Shown here: positions 13,472 through 25,207 of the stretch, one piece after another
Layout: the number at the start of each line of letters is the position of its first letter
Numbering within the stretch: the stretch's first letter is position 1
Assembly: GCA_021904315.1 (NCBI GenBank)
Contig: CM038910.1
Span: 5,952,001 to 6,016,000, forward strand
DNA length: 64,000 nt
Reading direction: 5' to 3'
Source: Sphagnum magellanicum
Taxonomy: Eukaryota > Streptophyta > Sphagnopsida > Sphagnales > Sphagnaceae
Position numbers and translations under genes: made by a program
The notes under the pieces: model-generated
The model's database searches: none
Told to the model about the DNA's origin: nothing
What the model saw: the letters and a program-made list of their open reading frames with translations, nothing else

Positions 13472-13615
13472 AAAGAGTAGAATTTTACCTCACTTGCTGT
13501 CTAATTGAAGTCGTCAGGGGTGTAATATGCCTGCTGTTTTGATTATGTGAGTTGATTATATTTCACAAATGTGTATGAAAACTGTTATAGATTTTTAATC
13601 TATACTGTAGGATGT

Positions 13616-13700
13616 AAGCCGGCTTGAGTGACCCAGCACCCACCAGTGCACCATCCAAAAAGTCCAGTTCAGGGATTTCATGGATGGGATGAAACTGTCC
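13616..13700 (+). mobile_element. Fragment of the GGGCCA/GACCCAGCACCCA TIR family
   Basis: GTGACCCAGCACCCA at 13628-13642 is the same sequence as the left terminal repeat of the element at 51561-51781. Here only one end is seen, followed by ACCATCCA, so it is probably truncated. Confidence 0.45.
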
Positions 13701-13987
13701 CCCAGGGGTCACTTTAGTTGGTCAGTATTATTTTTTTCTTCTGCTCCTTTTTTTCCCAGCTAGATTTTTTTCCCGAGCTCAGTTTTTTTGTCGGGGAACA
13801 GTTTTTTTATTACTTTTGTTTTGGCCCACCCCTGACCCCAAGTTTTTTTTTTTGGGAAGCTCCTACCTACCCCAACCCACCTACTGCCCTTCTTCCTACT
13901 AACCCACCTACCTCCTTCATCATGCTGACCCCCTCCCCACCCACCTCCTTTTGCGCTCACTTCCATCACCAGAGCTTCTGACCTAAA

Positions 13988-14150
13988 GAGAGCTTGAGTA
14001 GCTCAAAGCTTCAGGAGTGCGAAATCCACATGAGCTTCAAGGGTTGGGAGCTTCAGGAGTGCCCCAACAAGAGGAGCTTCAACGGGGTGACAGCAGGAAC
14101 GTGAAAGCAAGAGGAGCTTCAATGTGGTGGCAAAAGTGGGAGCTTGAAGG
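13988..14150 (+). repeat. Degenerate GAGCTTCA repeats
   Basis: The word GAGCTTCA or a one-base variant recurs about seven times at irregular 15-40 bp spacing (for example 14033, 14049, 14076 and 14115). The spacing is not a multiple of three throughout, so it is unlikely to be a protein repeat. Confidence 0.5.
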
Positions 14151-14284
14151 TAAGCTCCCTTCTCCTCCTCCTTTCTTATTTTTTGCATTTTTTTTGCTAC
14201 GAATAAGATGACAACAATGTCATTGTCGTCTTCTTTTGTCTTTTCTTTTGTATAACACCACTCTACCTAGGCTAGGGAAACGAT

Positions 14285-14560
14285 GGTACCAACTCCATCA
14301 ACTTTCCTTCCTACAATTCCATCTTAGCCCATAGCAGCAAGACTTATTGTTGTAAAATCGAAGCAAGAGAATTGTAGGCAAGAATTTGATCAACAACATG
14401 GATTGAGATTTTCCCACCAAGCCACATCTACTCTAGCAAATGAAGTCAGAAGCAACATCAAACAAGAACTTTGTGCTACAAAACTTGAATGAAAATCAAA
14501 ACTTCTTGTTGCAAACTATTCTAAATTTTTGTTTTCAAGAATAATTTCCAAATTCCCTCA
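14285..14560 (+). other. Coding-like remnant, unknown
   Basis: One plus-strand frame is open apart from a few stops and reads, among others, KSKQENCRQEFDQQHGLRF and STLANEVRSNIKQEL. The Q/N/K-rich composition would fit a gag-like or nuclear protein remnant. No motif identifies it. Confidence 0.25.
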
Positions 14561-15469
14561 GGCCATGTCTAATCATGCCAAATGTTGAAGTTTCTTGGAA
14601 TTTTTGTTTGATCATCTTTGGTGCATGCAAGAGGAGTTCACAGATATTTCAACCCATCTTAGTACTTGAAGTCCATCATCCCTTACACTCCATATGATCC
14701 AATTGTGCTTTGTGTTGCCTTCAAGAAGGTGATTGATTCCCACCCATGTTTTTCTCATTTCAATAACTCTCTAGAGTCTACCTCTATTTGTGTTTCTCTC
14801 CATCCATTTTATCTAGGATTTGTCACAAGCTTCAAGAACAAAAATTTGTTTGCAAAATTCATGGGAAGAATTTGACAGAAAATTTAAAAAAGAATTTGCT
14901 GAGGATTGATTAGGAAATCACTATTATAAGGAATTTTTACTTGAGCTTGCAAAAATAGTATTAATGAAGATCTATTATATGGGCGTGGTTGGACATGACA
15001 TAACAAGCAATTATCAAGATGTTCACAATTGATGTGCCATTTGGAATGTTTTTGTCTAGAGATTTGGATTGCTCTTTAGTGGCTACAATGGCATCACGAC
15101 AGTTCAATAACACTAAAGTTGCCAATGTCTAGGGTGCCCAACTTCACACTTTTTCTATCAGTTTCAAGGTGATGATAGATTTTGATTAGTACTTTAAAGT
15201 TTTCAATATGATTCCTACTCAGGTGTAGTAATATATAACATGGTGCATGTGTGGATTACAAGAATGATTTTGTGAATTGGTTTCTTCAAAGAACTAAAAT
15301 TCATCGTCATCATGGAGTAAACTAAAAGTTGAAATTATTTAGCTTGGTGATCTAAATTACTTGAACAATATTTTGAATTGACATTTGGGTGGGTTTTCTA
15401 CTTTGGTTATAGGGATCACATGATCTACAAGCTGCAAAGGAAGTTGCAAATTACTTGAGAACAAACCAC
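14561..15469. other. AT-rich intergenic DNA
   Basis: Nothing is recognised beyond scattered short frames. The 69-codon frame at 14666-14875 has no known motif. Confidence 0.5.
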
Positions 15470-16930
15470 CATGAATGCAATACCCCTCTTAGCAATTATT
15501 TAAGGTAATAATTTATCTTTGAGGCAACCACATATTTACCATTATGACATGTTCCCCATTTTAAGGTGGGGTTGTTTGGACTTGGACATTTTTTGCACAT
15601 TTTTGTAACACATGTCATCCATGTTTTATTTATTTAAAGCATTTTACTTTCATTTTACAACATCTTGTGTTAATAGTTAGAAATACATTCTCACATATTA
15701 TTATATGTATGTTTGATGAAATGATCAAAAAATTGATTAAATAATCTTGCACTCAAACCAAAAAACCTTTCTTTACCCCAAAAAATAACAAGTTCAAGCC
15801 TAAAAAGAAAGCAATACCCTCATGAGGATATTTTGTAAACACCATGGATTGAATTATTTTGGTCTAGGCTATTGGAGGGATATTGCTTATGCCCAGATTT
15901 ACTCAATGCACATGCAATACCCCTATTAGGGTATATTATAATTCCTTTTATTCTATAACATATCTAAAGAATCCTAAAAGGGTATTTATTACATAGCCAT
16001 ATCAAAACCTAAAAGGAAAGCAATTTCCTATTTCGGGTTTTTTGCAAACACCATGGGCTTTTGTCGGGGTATTACATTGCCCAAACAAAACCTAGAAGGG
16101 ATGCAATACCCTTATGAAGGTAATTTTTAAACATTATGGGTTGAATTATTTTGGTCCAGGCTATTAGAAGGGTATTGCTTGTGCCCAAAATTACACAATG
16201 CATGTGCAATACCTCTCTTAGGGTATATTAGAAATTGTTTAAGCTCCATCACATATTTATTGAAACTTGGAGGGGTATCGCATAACCATACCAAAATCTA
16301 AAAGGAAAGCAATACCCTATTTGGGGTAATTGCAAACACCATGGGTTCAATTATTTTGGTTTGGGTTACTTAAGGGGTATTGCTCATGCCCAAAACTATT
16401 CAATTAATATGCACTACCCCTCTAAGGGTATCCCATAAAACCTTTGGGTTCCATAACATATCTTTTGGAATTTGGAAGGGTATTGCATAGCCTTAGCAAA
16501 ACCTAAAAAATAAACAATACCTGCATCATTTTGCAATAATATTATAAACCATGAAACAAAATAATGTTTTTTAAAATACTTATTCCATGTTTACTATATG
16601 ATGCCAAACATATTGATTCAAGGAAATGAGGGTATTGCCAAGTTCTTCACATTGATATTAGAAGTTCCAATTGAACAAAATTATGGAGTTTAAATGCAAT
16701 ACTTGCATCATCTTGGGATATTTGCATTCACTTTGAAACTTGGGGGGGTATTGCATAGCCTTACCAAAACCTAAAAGCAATATAATACCCACACCATATT
16801 GTGACAATATCCTAAACCATGGTACAAATGAGGGTATTGTCGAGTTAATCACATTGATGGTAAAAGGTAATGAAACTATCACTAAAATGAGGGTATTGCA
16901 ATTACACATCAAAACTTTACTAAAGTGATT
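15470..16930 (+). repeat. Left arm: tandem array of ~205-bp units carrying GCAATACCC
   Basis: The unit reads roughly: CCTAAAAGGAAAGCAATACCC, about 20 bases, CACCATGGGTTGAATTATTTTGG, AGGGGTATTGC, about 30 bases, GCAATACCCCTCTTAGGGTAT, then TCCATAACATATCTTTTGAAACTTGG and GGGTATTGCATAGCC. Copies of the GAAAGCAATAC anchor lie near 15808, 16017, 16097 (after a truncated unit), 16306 and 16508. A diverged last unit ends near 16900. Each unit holds GGGGTATTGC and GCAATACCCC as a short inverted pair. The whole arm is the reverse complement of the array at 20190-21540. Confidence 0.85.
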
Positions 16931-17439
16931 TTAAAACATCAATGTGGCCAATGTTGTAATACCTTCATGTACATATACCAACAATTTTGCATTGGTCCAT
17001 TGAACAATTTTTATCATTTATGAATTTGAAAATATCTTTCAACTATATTTAATGTTTACTCAAATATTTTATTAAGATATTACATATTTTAAAATGAAAT
17101 TTTTTTAATAAACCCGCACATTAATTGATTATATATATCATTATTTCATATATTGTAAATTAAATTTTACATAAAATTAAAAAATTACATTGACCAAACA
17201 TACATAATATTAAATAAATATATTTTAAAATTCCATTGAAACCCTTATTCCTAAACCTTAAACCCTGATTGAAGGAATTCAAGATTCTTACTAAACAATT
17301 TTTTTTCTATTCTAAAAAAAGACAAAAATTGGGTCATTATTGAAGCCAAATATTTAGAAAGAAATTAAATGGTACACAAACACAATTTACATCTTTGGGA
17401 AATTTTTAATTCTCTTTGAAAATTAAAAACGTCATAACC

Positions 17440-17600
17440 AAATTACACTATACATAACAATGGGTTTATATATATTAAAATTAAATTTAATATAAATTTT
17501 TATATTATTTTGAATATATATTATATATATTATATATATTAAAATGAATAAAGAATATAATTTTATGATATTATTAAATATATATTGGATTAGGTTATGC
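17440..17600 (+). repeat. Direct repeat inside spacer, copy 1
   Basis: CACTATACATAACAATGGG is followed by TATA-rich sequence and AAAATGAATAAAGAATATAA. It matches the segment at 19480-19620 in the same orientation. Confidence 0.6.
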
Positions 17601-19144
17601 AATAATTAACCTACTAGGCTAGGTTATCTAGTTTGGTTAGTGTCAACACTTTAATCAATCAAACAATTTTGGTTATGAATTTCTATTGTAGCTAGCAATT
17701 TGTTTTGTGTTTACCTCTACATCCATATGGTGTGAAAAATGTTCATATTAACAAATATCCAATGTGTTTTTTTAATGGTCATCTAATTTTCATGCTCACA
17801 AAAAATCGATAAAAAATCACAAAAATCAAAAAAAATTTAGAATTATAACTAAATTAAGAACTAGAACTAGAGCTAGAATTTAAAATTATAAATTGTAACT
17901 AAAACATGCCTATTATTATGGCCATTTATGAAGTTGTTACCTTAATTTTGTTGTTGCAAAATTTGCAAAGGATATGGTGTGATAATATCTTGACTTTGAG
18001 CCAATTGATTAGGCAAATGAAGCCCTATCACAATAGCATCCATGATTTTGTCATCAGATATTATCCAAGTTTTTCCTCAAATGATCAATTCCTTCCATGA
18101 TCGATGATGAAGACAAGTTTTTCCCAACAAGCTTTTTAGAAGGATTCATGGGTCAATTGGTCATTTGAAACAAACTTTGTGTTGCATGAATGCTTGAAAT
18201 GATTCACGTGATCAAAATTCAAAAACCCTAAAGGATGTGAAAAACTTAAGGAAAATTGATGGGTGCCCTAAAAATGGAATAGAGGATAGGAGAAAAAATG
18301 TGTGGGTGGGTGGGTCTTCACCATTTTTTGTTGACAATGATCTTCTGACAACTTTGGAATTTGAATTGCTATTGCAAAAACATGAGGAAATTTTGGAACA
18401 CTATGGAAGTTAGTTGGTTTTTTTTGTTAGGCTTCTTCTTGTATTATTCTTCTTTTTTCTCATTTGATGATCATGTTGCTACATTTTTCAAGGAAGGTGT
18501 AGAAGGAAAAAGAACAATATGATTCTTTATTACTTCAATTTTAAACATCACATTATTAATTTGTGTAGCCATTATTGTTGTTGTAGAGCATATGAATTGT
18601 TGTTATTACTATTGTGACTACTTTGGAAATAAACTAAGGAAGAAATATGTAGGAAAAGTGTCAACCACCAAGATGTCATACCTTTGGGCATGTAGTTAAT
18701 GTACCACTTCCTTGAATGCATCATCTTGCAAGGTCAATATCACATACATCTTTGTGTGCGGTGGATGATCCATGGCCCACAATAGCATGTTAGCATGACT
18801 CATCACCTTCACATTCCTAGTACTCCCATTCTCATTATACCTTGCAAGCAATCCACCATAAATAGAATGAGCAAAACACAGAAATATAATCTAACACAAC
18901 ACCATCACACATGATTACTCAAGTATTTCCATGAAGCTTCCAAGGCATGATTGATTTCAAACCAAAGCTTCAAACTTAGTTGATTTGAATCAATTGGGTT
19001 GGTTGGCAATGGATTTGTTTGGAAAAAAGAATTATTGATGGAACTTCAAACTTGGGTTGATTTTATAGAGCTTTGAACAGATTTGATTTGTTCATGAATT
19101 GGATTTGCAACTCAATGTAGTTTCATAGAAATCTTGAGAAAAGA

Positions 19145-19300
19145 ATGTGGGTACCAATTTATAGAGAACTTGAAAAAAAGATTTTTTGAGCAAAGAAGAT
19201 ATATGAGAACCCATTTGCATAAAACTTGAAAAGAAGTTTTTTAAGCATAGAAGAGATGGGTATCCATTTGTAGATAATTTGAAAAAGAAATCTCATGACA
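19145..19300 (+). repeat. Three degenerate ~54-bp tandem copies
   Basis: The unit CCATTTGTAGA...ACTTGAAAAGAAG...AAGCATAGAAGA occurs near 19154, 19210 and 19263. It is non-coding. Confidence 0.6.
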
Positions 19301-19479
19301 AGTTAGATTAATGGGTGCAACACATAAGTTGTAAATCCAATCAGGTAATATCAATTGTTGGAAAAAGGATTGCCTATTCTTGAATCTACTAGAACCTTTT
19401 ACCCATCAAGTTGACAATGTTAATAACTTATCCTTTGAATTTTTAAAATTTTCATTAAAAATAAAGTTCATTAAAAAAA

Positions 19480-19620
19480 TTTGCACTATACATAACCATG
19501 GGTTTATATATATAATTTTAATCAATTATTATCTTATTTTAAATAAATATGAAAATATTATATTTATTAAAATGAATCAACAATATAATTCCATAATATA
19601 ATTAATTATATATAATGCGG
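19480..19620 (+). repeat. Direct repeat inside spacer, copy 2
   Basis: Second copy of the 17440-17600 segment, sharing CACTATACATAACCATGGG and the later AAAATGAATCAACAATATAA. Confidence 0.6.
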
Positions 19621-20189
19621 TACTTGATATGTTACAAATAAAAATATATTTAAACTAATATTATACATCATAAAAAATAAATTTTACATAAGGACTTATG
19701 TTATATATTTATGAAATATAAAATATTACTACTATATAATTATTTTAGCCTATAATTTATTTATTATATGTCAAAAAACATTTAAACAAATTTCAATCAT
19801 ACATAGGATTAATATATGGGAGAGATCATTTATTATTATTATTTACAAAATAAAAATTCATGTGCTTTGATTTTTTTTAAATGTACACTAAAATCTTATT
19901 AAATTATAGACTTTATATTCTTGTTTTTTAAAATGAATTTAAAACTTTAAAATGTACATCATTGAAAAAATGTTAAACATGAACTTTAATTTTTTTATTT
20001 TGACAAACTTTGAATTTTAACATTAAATAGTAAATTCTACAATAAACCCTAAACCCATGTTCCATCAATGTGACCAATTTCAATTTATGTTCATTTTTAT
20101 ATATGTTAAATCATATTGAAAAGTGAACAAATAATTTTGAAAATATGAATTTCATGATGTATTGGCAAGTAATCAAATATTTAAAAATG

Positions 20190-21540
20190 TTTCATGCTTA
20201 ATGGATTATTACAATATGATACGTGTATTGCATTTAAACTCCATAATTTTTTTCAAATGACCTTCTACCATCAATGTGACCAACTTTGCAATACCCCTCC
20301 AAGTTTCAAAAAATATGTTATAGAATCCAAAGGATTTCTGGGATACCCTACAAGGGGTATTGCATGTGCATTGAATATTCCTAACCATTAGCAAGATGCC
20401 TTTGATAGTTTAAACCAAAATAATTTAATCCATGGTTTTACTAAATACCCCAAGCAAGGTATTTTTTTGCTTCTAGGTTTTGGTAAGGCTATGAAATACC
20501 CTTCCAAGTTTCATTATATATGTTATGGAGCCCAATGTATTTTTGGGATATCCTAAAAAGGTATTGTAAGTTTATTGAATAATTTTGGCCATGAACAATG
20601 CCCCTCCAATAGTGTACACCCATGTGTACACCCATGGTGTTTAATTATAAAATACCTTAATGAGGGTATTGGTTTCCTTGTAGGTTTTGATGTGGTTATG
20701 TAATACCCCTCCAAGTTTCAAAAGATATGTTATAGAGCCCAAAGGATTTATGGGATACCTTACAAAGGGTATTGCATGTTCATTGAGTATTCTTTGCCAT
20801 AAACAATACCCTTTGATAGTTTAGGCCAAAATAATTTAGCTCATGGTGTTTGTTGAATGCCCCAAGCATGGTATTGCTTTGCTTTTAGGTTTTGGTAGGG
20901 TTATGAAATACCTTTCCAAGTTTCAAAAAATATGTTATGAAGCCCAATGTATTTTTGGGATACCCTACGAAAGGTATTGCAAATATATTGGACAGTTTTG
21001 GCCATGAACAATACCCCTCCAATAGCGTAGACCCATGGTGTTTAATTATAGAATATAATTAATGATGGTATTGGTTTTCATAAGGTTACGCAATACCTTT
21101 CCACATGTCAAAAGATATGTCATGGAACCCAATGTATTTTTGGGATACCCTAAAAAGGGTATTGCATGTTTAGTGAGTCCTTTTAGGCATGAACAATACC
21201 CCTCTAATAGCCTAGACCAAAATAATTCAGCCCATGGTGTTACAATGTAGCCCAATGAAAGTATTGCGTTCCTTCTAGGTTTTGTCAAGGCTACATAATA
21301 TTTCTCCAAGTTTCAAAAGATATGATATGAAGCCCAAACTATTTTAGGGTTACCTAGAATGGGGTATTGCACGTTCATTGAGTATTTTGTTTCATGAACT
21401 TGAATAAAACATACATTAAATGTGTCTAAATTGAATTGGAGCTCCATATTGCTTTGATTATCCACTTGGTTTGCAATACCCCCATGGAAAACACTTTTTA
21501 AGCGTAACTTGCAATACCCTTATATAGGGTGTGTCAAATA
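20190..21540 (-). repeat. Right arm: inverted tandem array of ~205-bp units
   Basis: CCAAGTTTCAAAANATATGTTAT occurs near 20298, 20513, 20711, 20917, 21102 (diverged) and 21305, giving six units of about 185-215 bp. Read on the minus strand they match the 15470-16930 array unit for unit. The inner edge also matches: AAATTATGGAGTTTAAATGC with a TCACATTGAT block occurs near 16650-16695 and, inverted, near 20215-20280. The outer edge fades near 21540 with GCAATACCC still present. Confidence 0.85.
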
Positions 21541-22270
21541 CTTTAATCGTTCCTTTATTTATTTGTTTGAGTGAACAAGACCAAGCTCCATACAATACTT
21601 TCATTTTATTCTTTCTTCATCATTGTCAACCGTTGGGGGTCTATTAGACTGGCAACCATGTAGGTAGGCGTAGCCATGTAAGTGGGGTTTGATAGGTACC
21701 TACTTAAAGTGTTGGTAGGTAGGAAGGTGAAAGGGTAGGTAGGTAGATAAATAGATGGGGGGTGGGTAGGTGGGTGGAGATGAGAGTAGCACATTTTTAA
21801 TGAAATAGCGATCTTGAGTATAAGTGTGCAATAATAAGGTCTTGATGTGCATACAAGATTGCAGAAATAGGGTTTTTTCTGTGCACTGAAGTGCATAATC
21901 ATGGGTAGATGGAAAATGGTGAACTCAAATTACATAGATTAGTTGTAGGTCAAAAAAATTCACATACCAATCACATTCTGAATGTTTTTTGTGACCAACA
22001 TAGGACTAGTTGTTACATACTAAATTTCAGCCAGAAGTATTTTTGTATCAGGACAATATTTTGAAATGTGTTCATAAATGTGAAATAATAGAGTCACCTC
22101 TACTACTGTCCAATTTTTGCAAGTTTATGGCCCGGTGGGACTGGGGAAACTATTTAACACTGTATGTTCAATCTGACAGACACTGATAGTGGCCAAAATA
22201 GCGGGTGTGGGTAGACCTGCACTTACAATTTCCACCAAAAGTCAAAATTTGGGTTTTTGTCCTATTTTTT
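21541..22270. other. Intergenic DNA with GTAG-rich stretch
   Basis: No gene. It includes a degenerate GTAG tetranucleotide stretch at 21657-21780. Confidence 0.5.
21657..21780 (+). repeat. Degenerate (GTAG/GTGG)n stretch
   Basis: TAGGTAGG, GGTAGGTAGGTAG and GGGTAGGTGGGTGG words follow one another. Similar stretches lie near 13860, 43200-43680, 49216-49330 and 55170-55300. Confidence 0.7.
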
Positions 22271-25065
22271 ATTTAGTCATGGTATTGGCTACCACTCGAA
22301 GAAGAGTCATAGATAGTATATAAAAAGTTAATAGTCCCAGTCAATTGCAACAAATATAACCAGCTTATGACTCCAACCTGGACTTCACAGAGGCTTGCCA
22401 CTCTACTAGCCAGCATCGAAGTGAAACCTTGTGGCAATATCCTCAGAGGAGGGCCACTATCCTGCTCAAAGCATGTTTTTCCATGGGATACACAGTAAAT
22501 ATGCGAAAAACAGAAGAAAAAAAGAGGCCGGGCACTTTTGAAAATCAAAGTGCTCGCTGGAGCAAGCAAACCAAGCAAAACAGTGGGCATTTAGTATCTA
22601 GTTTTTCCCATTGCCCTGCCGTGTGACGAGGACAGATTCCACTTGATAGCATGCCCTCCAGAAACACCAAAAGAATTCCGCCAATGCTTTACAAGCATAT
22701 GGAGGCCTACTCAGGGTGGAAGAGTTTCACAGATTGTCAGTGTTCATTTGAAGTTCACGCCTTCTGTAGAATGGAAGTGGGTTTTACAGTACTACCTGTC
22801 CCCCAAATTTGCAGACTATCTCACACCAGCCTTGCATCTCCAACTTCCAAGATATGATGGCTGCTTTTTGTGTGTGAACTTAGACTTCATGAAGTGATCT
22901 TTTGCACCTTGACCATACATGAAAAAAATATTGTCTCTTCAACTTTCCCCAACAAAGAACCCATCAATTTATCGATATTATTCAAACTGTTGTAACTTTG
23001 CAATGGTACTACTGTGGGAAAATAGGGCTGAGGTGTCTGCATACCAGCCATATCAGCTGCGACGTTTGCGTTCGCCAACTTTTGTTTTGGAGTTCATCAT
23101 TCATGGTTGAGGCACTTCGTGGCTGTGCGCGGTAACTCTTCGTGATGATTGGCACCTTGCATTTGATTTTCGTTCCTTTTTGGTTTGGTTTTGTTTGTTG
23201 TTGATTACTTTGATAGGTTGTTGCGGTGTGTTTGACGACACTCGGCGCTGGAGGTTTGCAGGGGCATTCTTGATTACGAGGTGAAAATGGGCAAGAGGGC
23301 ATTGGTCTGTTGTTGGTGATGCTCGGTGGAGGTGAAGATATATGAGGAGACCTCTGCGGTGGATGAGGACAGCTAAGTTTTTCAAGAAGATGGTCTCATG
23401 ACTGATTTTTTGGTTGAAGCTTTGTGTAGTATGATGGAGGATTGCTATCTGGATGCAGCACAGACTCTCCGTTGCCCTTGTGTTGCGTTTTAGACATAGT
23501 AAGTCTAGCTGTGTAGTCAGGGGTCAGACCTGGGGAAGTGATGACAGGCTCAAGGGAATTCGAGAGCTGTCTGATGGCTTTGTGAACTATGTGGTGTTGT
23601 TGGTTTCCGTATTGATGTGTTATTGTGAATGGTGGGAAGGGGAGAGAGTACCTAGATAACTGGGAGCTCCGAAGCAAGGGTTGCACTGGCAGAATGTGTT
23701 GCATTGTTGAAATCGTCTGTTGAACCTGCTACAGTCTCATTCCTTTGTCTACTTCCATCCTGTCAGTTTACAATGTGAAACAGTGTGCATTGTGAGTGCA
23801 TTGTGGCTACTTTGCGTCAAGTAGGGGACTGTAGCGAAGTTGCAGACCTGTAATTCAGAGACGTTGTGTTGATGTTCGTTGCATTTGAGCTTTCTTGTAG
23901 TTGTTTTGGGATTTTCCAGGTTACTGTTGGCTGTGGGTTTCATGGTGTATGGGAAGTGCCATCATAAGGCCAGTTGGCTCATGAGAGGGAATTCAGATTG
24001 AACTAATCCCCGGGACCCATAGATTTATTTAATCTGGCTAGAGTAGGTAGGCAGTTCATGCATAGTTGAATCAGTGGAGCCGAAGAATTACCTGGTTAGG
24101 TCATGCATATCCATTCTGTGAAGATCACCTTATAATTGTCTTTGGAACTACAGTTGTGATGCTCCCTGTTCTTTTTGTTATACTACTACCTAGTGCAAAA
24201 AGAGAATTACACTCACTGTACTTCTTTCTAAATTCACTAGTCTTTTGCCTTGGTAAAACTTATCCCGATACTGTATATTAAGTATTCATTCCTGTTAACA
24301 TGTTACAATGTTGCAAAAATATCATGAGTATTTCCACTTCAAGAAAATCCATTTGCAAAGAAATTATAATCCTGAATCTCCATGCAAGTTATTACACTAG
24401 GTCTATAATCTGGCTGGGAAATAAATGTCTTTACACATTTCCATTACATATAATTTCACAATTCTGTGAATAAGATCTGCAATTGTGCCCACAGACAATC
24501 TTGGCACATCATGTATTCACATCTCAAAAATTTGGATTCAAACCTCCAGATCCCTACTTTTGAGAAAGTTTCCAAATCCCAGAAGAAGAAAACCAATGAG
24601 ACTCGGATGAACAACTTGACAAATCTACAATTGATAGATAGTTTTGCTCCAAAGATAAGAGCAAGGATGAAAAGACAAAGGTTGCAGCAAGTTTCCAAGA
24701 ACAGATTTCCCATCACACATTGTGTTGAACAATGAATGTTGCAGGAATTACAATGAGCTTGAATTTGCTTCAGTGCAGCTTGAATCTTTGCTTCAGTCTT
24801 GACCCCACTTGATATTTATGATGAACAGCTCTAATCTTCAATTCTTCTGGAATTTAGTCATTCTGAAGTTCGTGAATCAGAGCTGGTTCAATGGTCTTCC
24901 TGCAATGCAAGGGGCTGCTGCACATCATCTCTTTGAAACCACAGAAAATATCCAGGGAGCTTGGCAACTACCTTCTTCCTTTCAATCCAGCTGAAGCAAC
25001 CCTGTGATAGATTTCTGTAGACTCCACTCGAAAGTGTACCACCTAAAGTCGACTAGGATTAGGAT
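22271..25065. other. GC-balanced region downstream of the intact gene, no assigned gene
   Basis: The composition is more balanced than the rest of the window, and several short frames exist on both strands. Examples are minus 23078-22887, with TPQPYFPTVVPLQSYNS, and plus 24466-24735. None shows a known domain or clear splice structure. It could hold the long 3' untranslated region of the gene at 25208-27100 or unrecognised exons. A dispersed hairpin repeat lies at 22518-22575. Confidence 0.35.
22518..22575 (+). repeat. Dispersed repeat with internal hairpin, copy 2
   Basis: AGGCCGGGCACTTTTGAAAA is followed by TCAAAGTGCTCGCTGGAGC. GCACTTT and AAAGTGC form a stem. Related to 46110-46165 and 10030-10090. 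Confidence 0.5.
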
Positions 25066-25082
25066 TCTCTCTCTCTCTCTCC
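25066..25082 (+). repeat. (CT)n microsatellite
   Basis: A TCTCTC run just downstream of the stop codon of the minus-strand gene, where it would read GAGAGA in a transcript. Confidence 0.85.
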
Positions 25083-25207
25083 GCCTGCAGCAGCCTTGTG
25101 AAACCAACAAGTTATTGAAGAAGCGATACCTACATCTTTTACAGAAGTTCCTGCAGATTGCTTTGAGCATGAAAGAGAGATTGCTAGCTGGAGTAGCACC
25201 GAGTTGT

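Larger units (their letters stand above)
9601..13600. other. GC-balanced intergenic DNA with TE debris
   Basis: The base composition is more balanced than the flanks, but no frame looks like a real exon except perhaps 13471-13214 on the minus strand. Small features inside are an A13 run near 9617, a degenerate copy of a dispersed hairpin-bearing repeat (about 10030-10090), a 26-base hairpin at 10478-10503 and a 17-bp tandem duplication at 11903-11933. Confidence 0.4.
16931..20189. other. Spacer between the two inverted arrays
   Basis: About 3.3 kb of AT-rich DNA with no recognisable transposase or other gene. It contains a direct duplication (about 17440-17600 and 19480-19620, sharing CACTATACATAACNATGGG) and a three-copy degenerate ~54-bp tandem repeat (about 19145-19300). 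If the arrays are arms of a foldback element, this is its interior and it appears to lack coding capacity. Confidence 0.6.

Noticed and set aside
20036..20055. AAACCCTAAACCC telomere-like words
   Set aside because: Only one or two units; no interstitial telomere array.
15470..21540. CRISPR array
   Set aside because: Units are ~205 bp with no short-repeat/unique-spacer pattern, in a plant-like genome.
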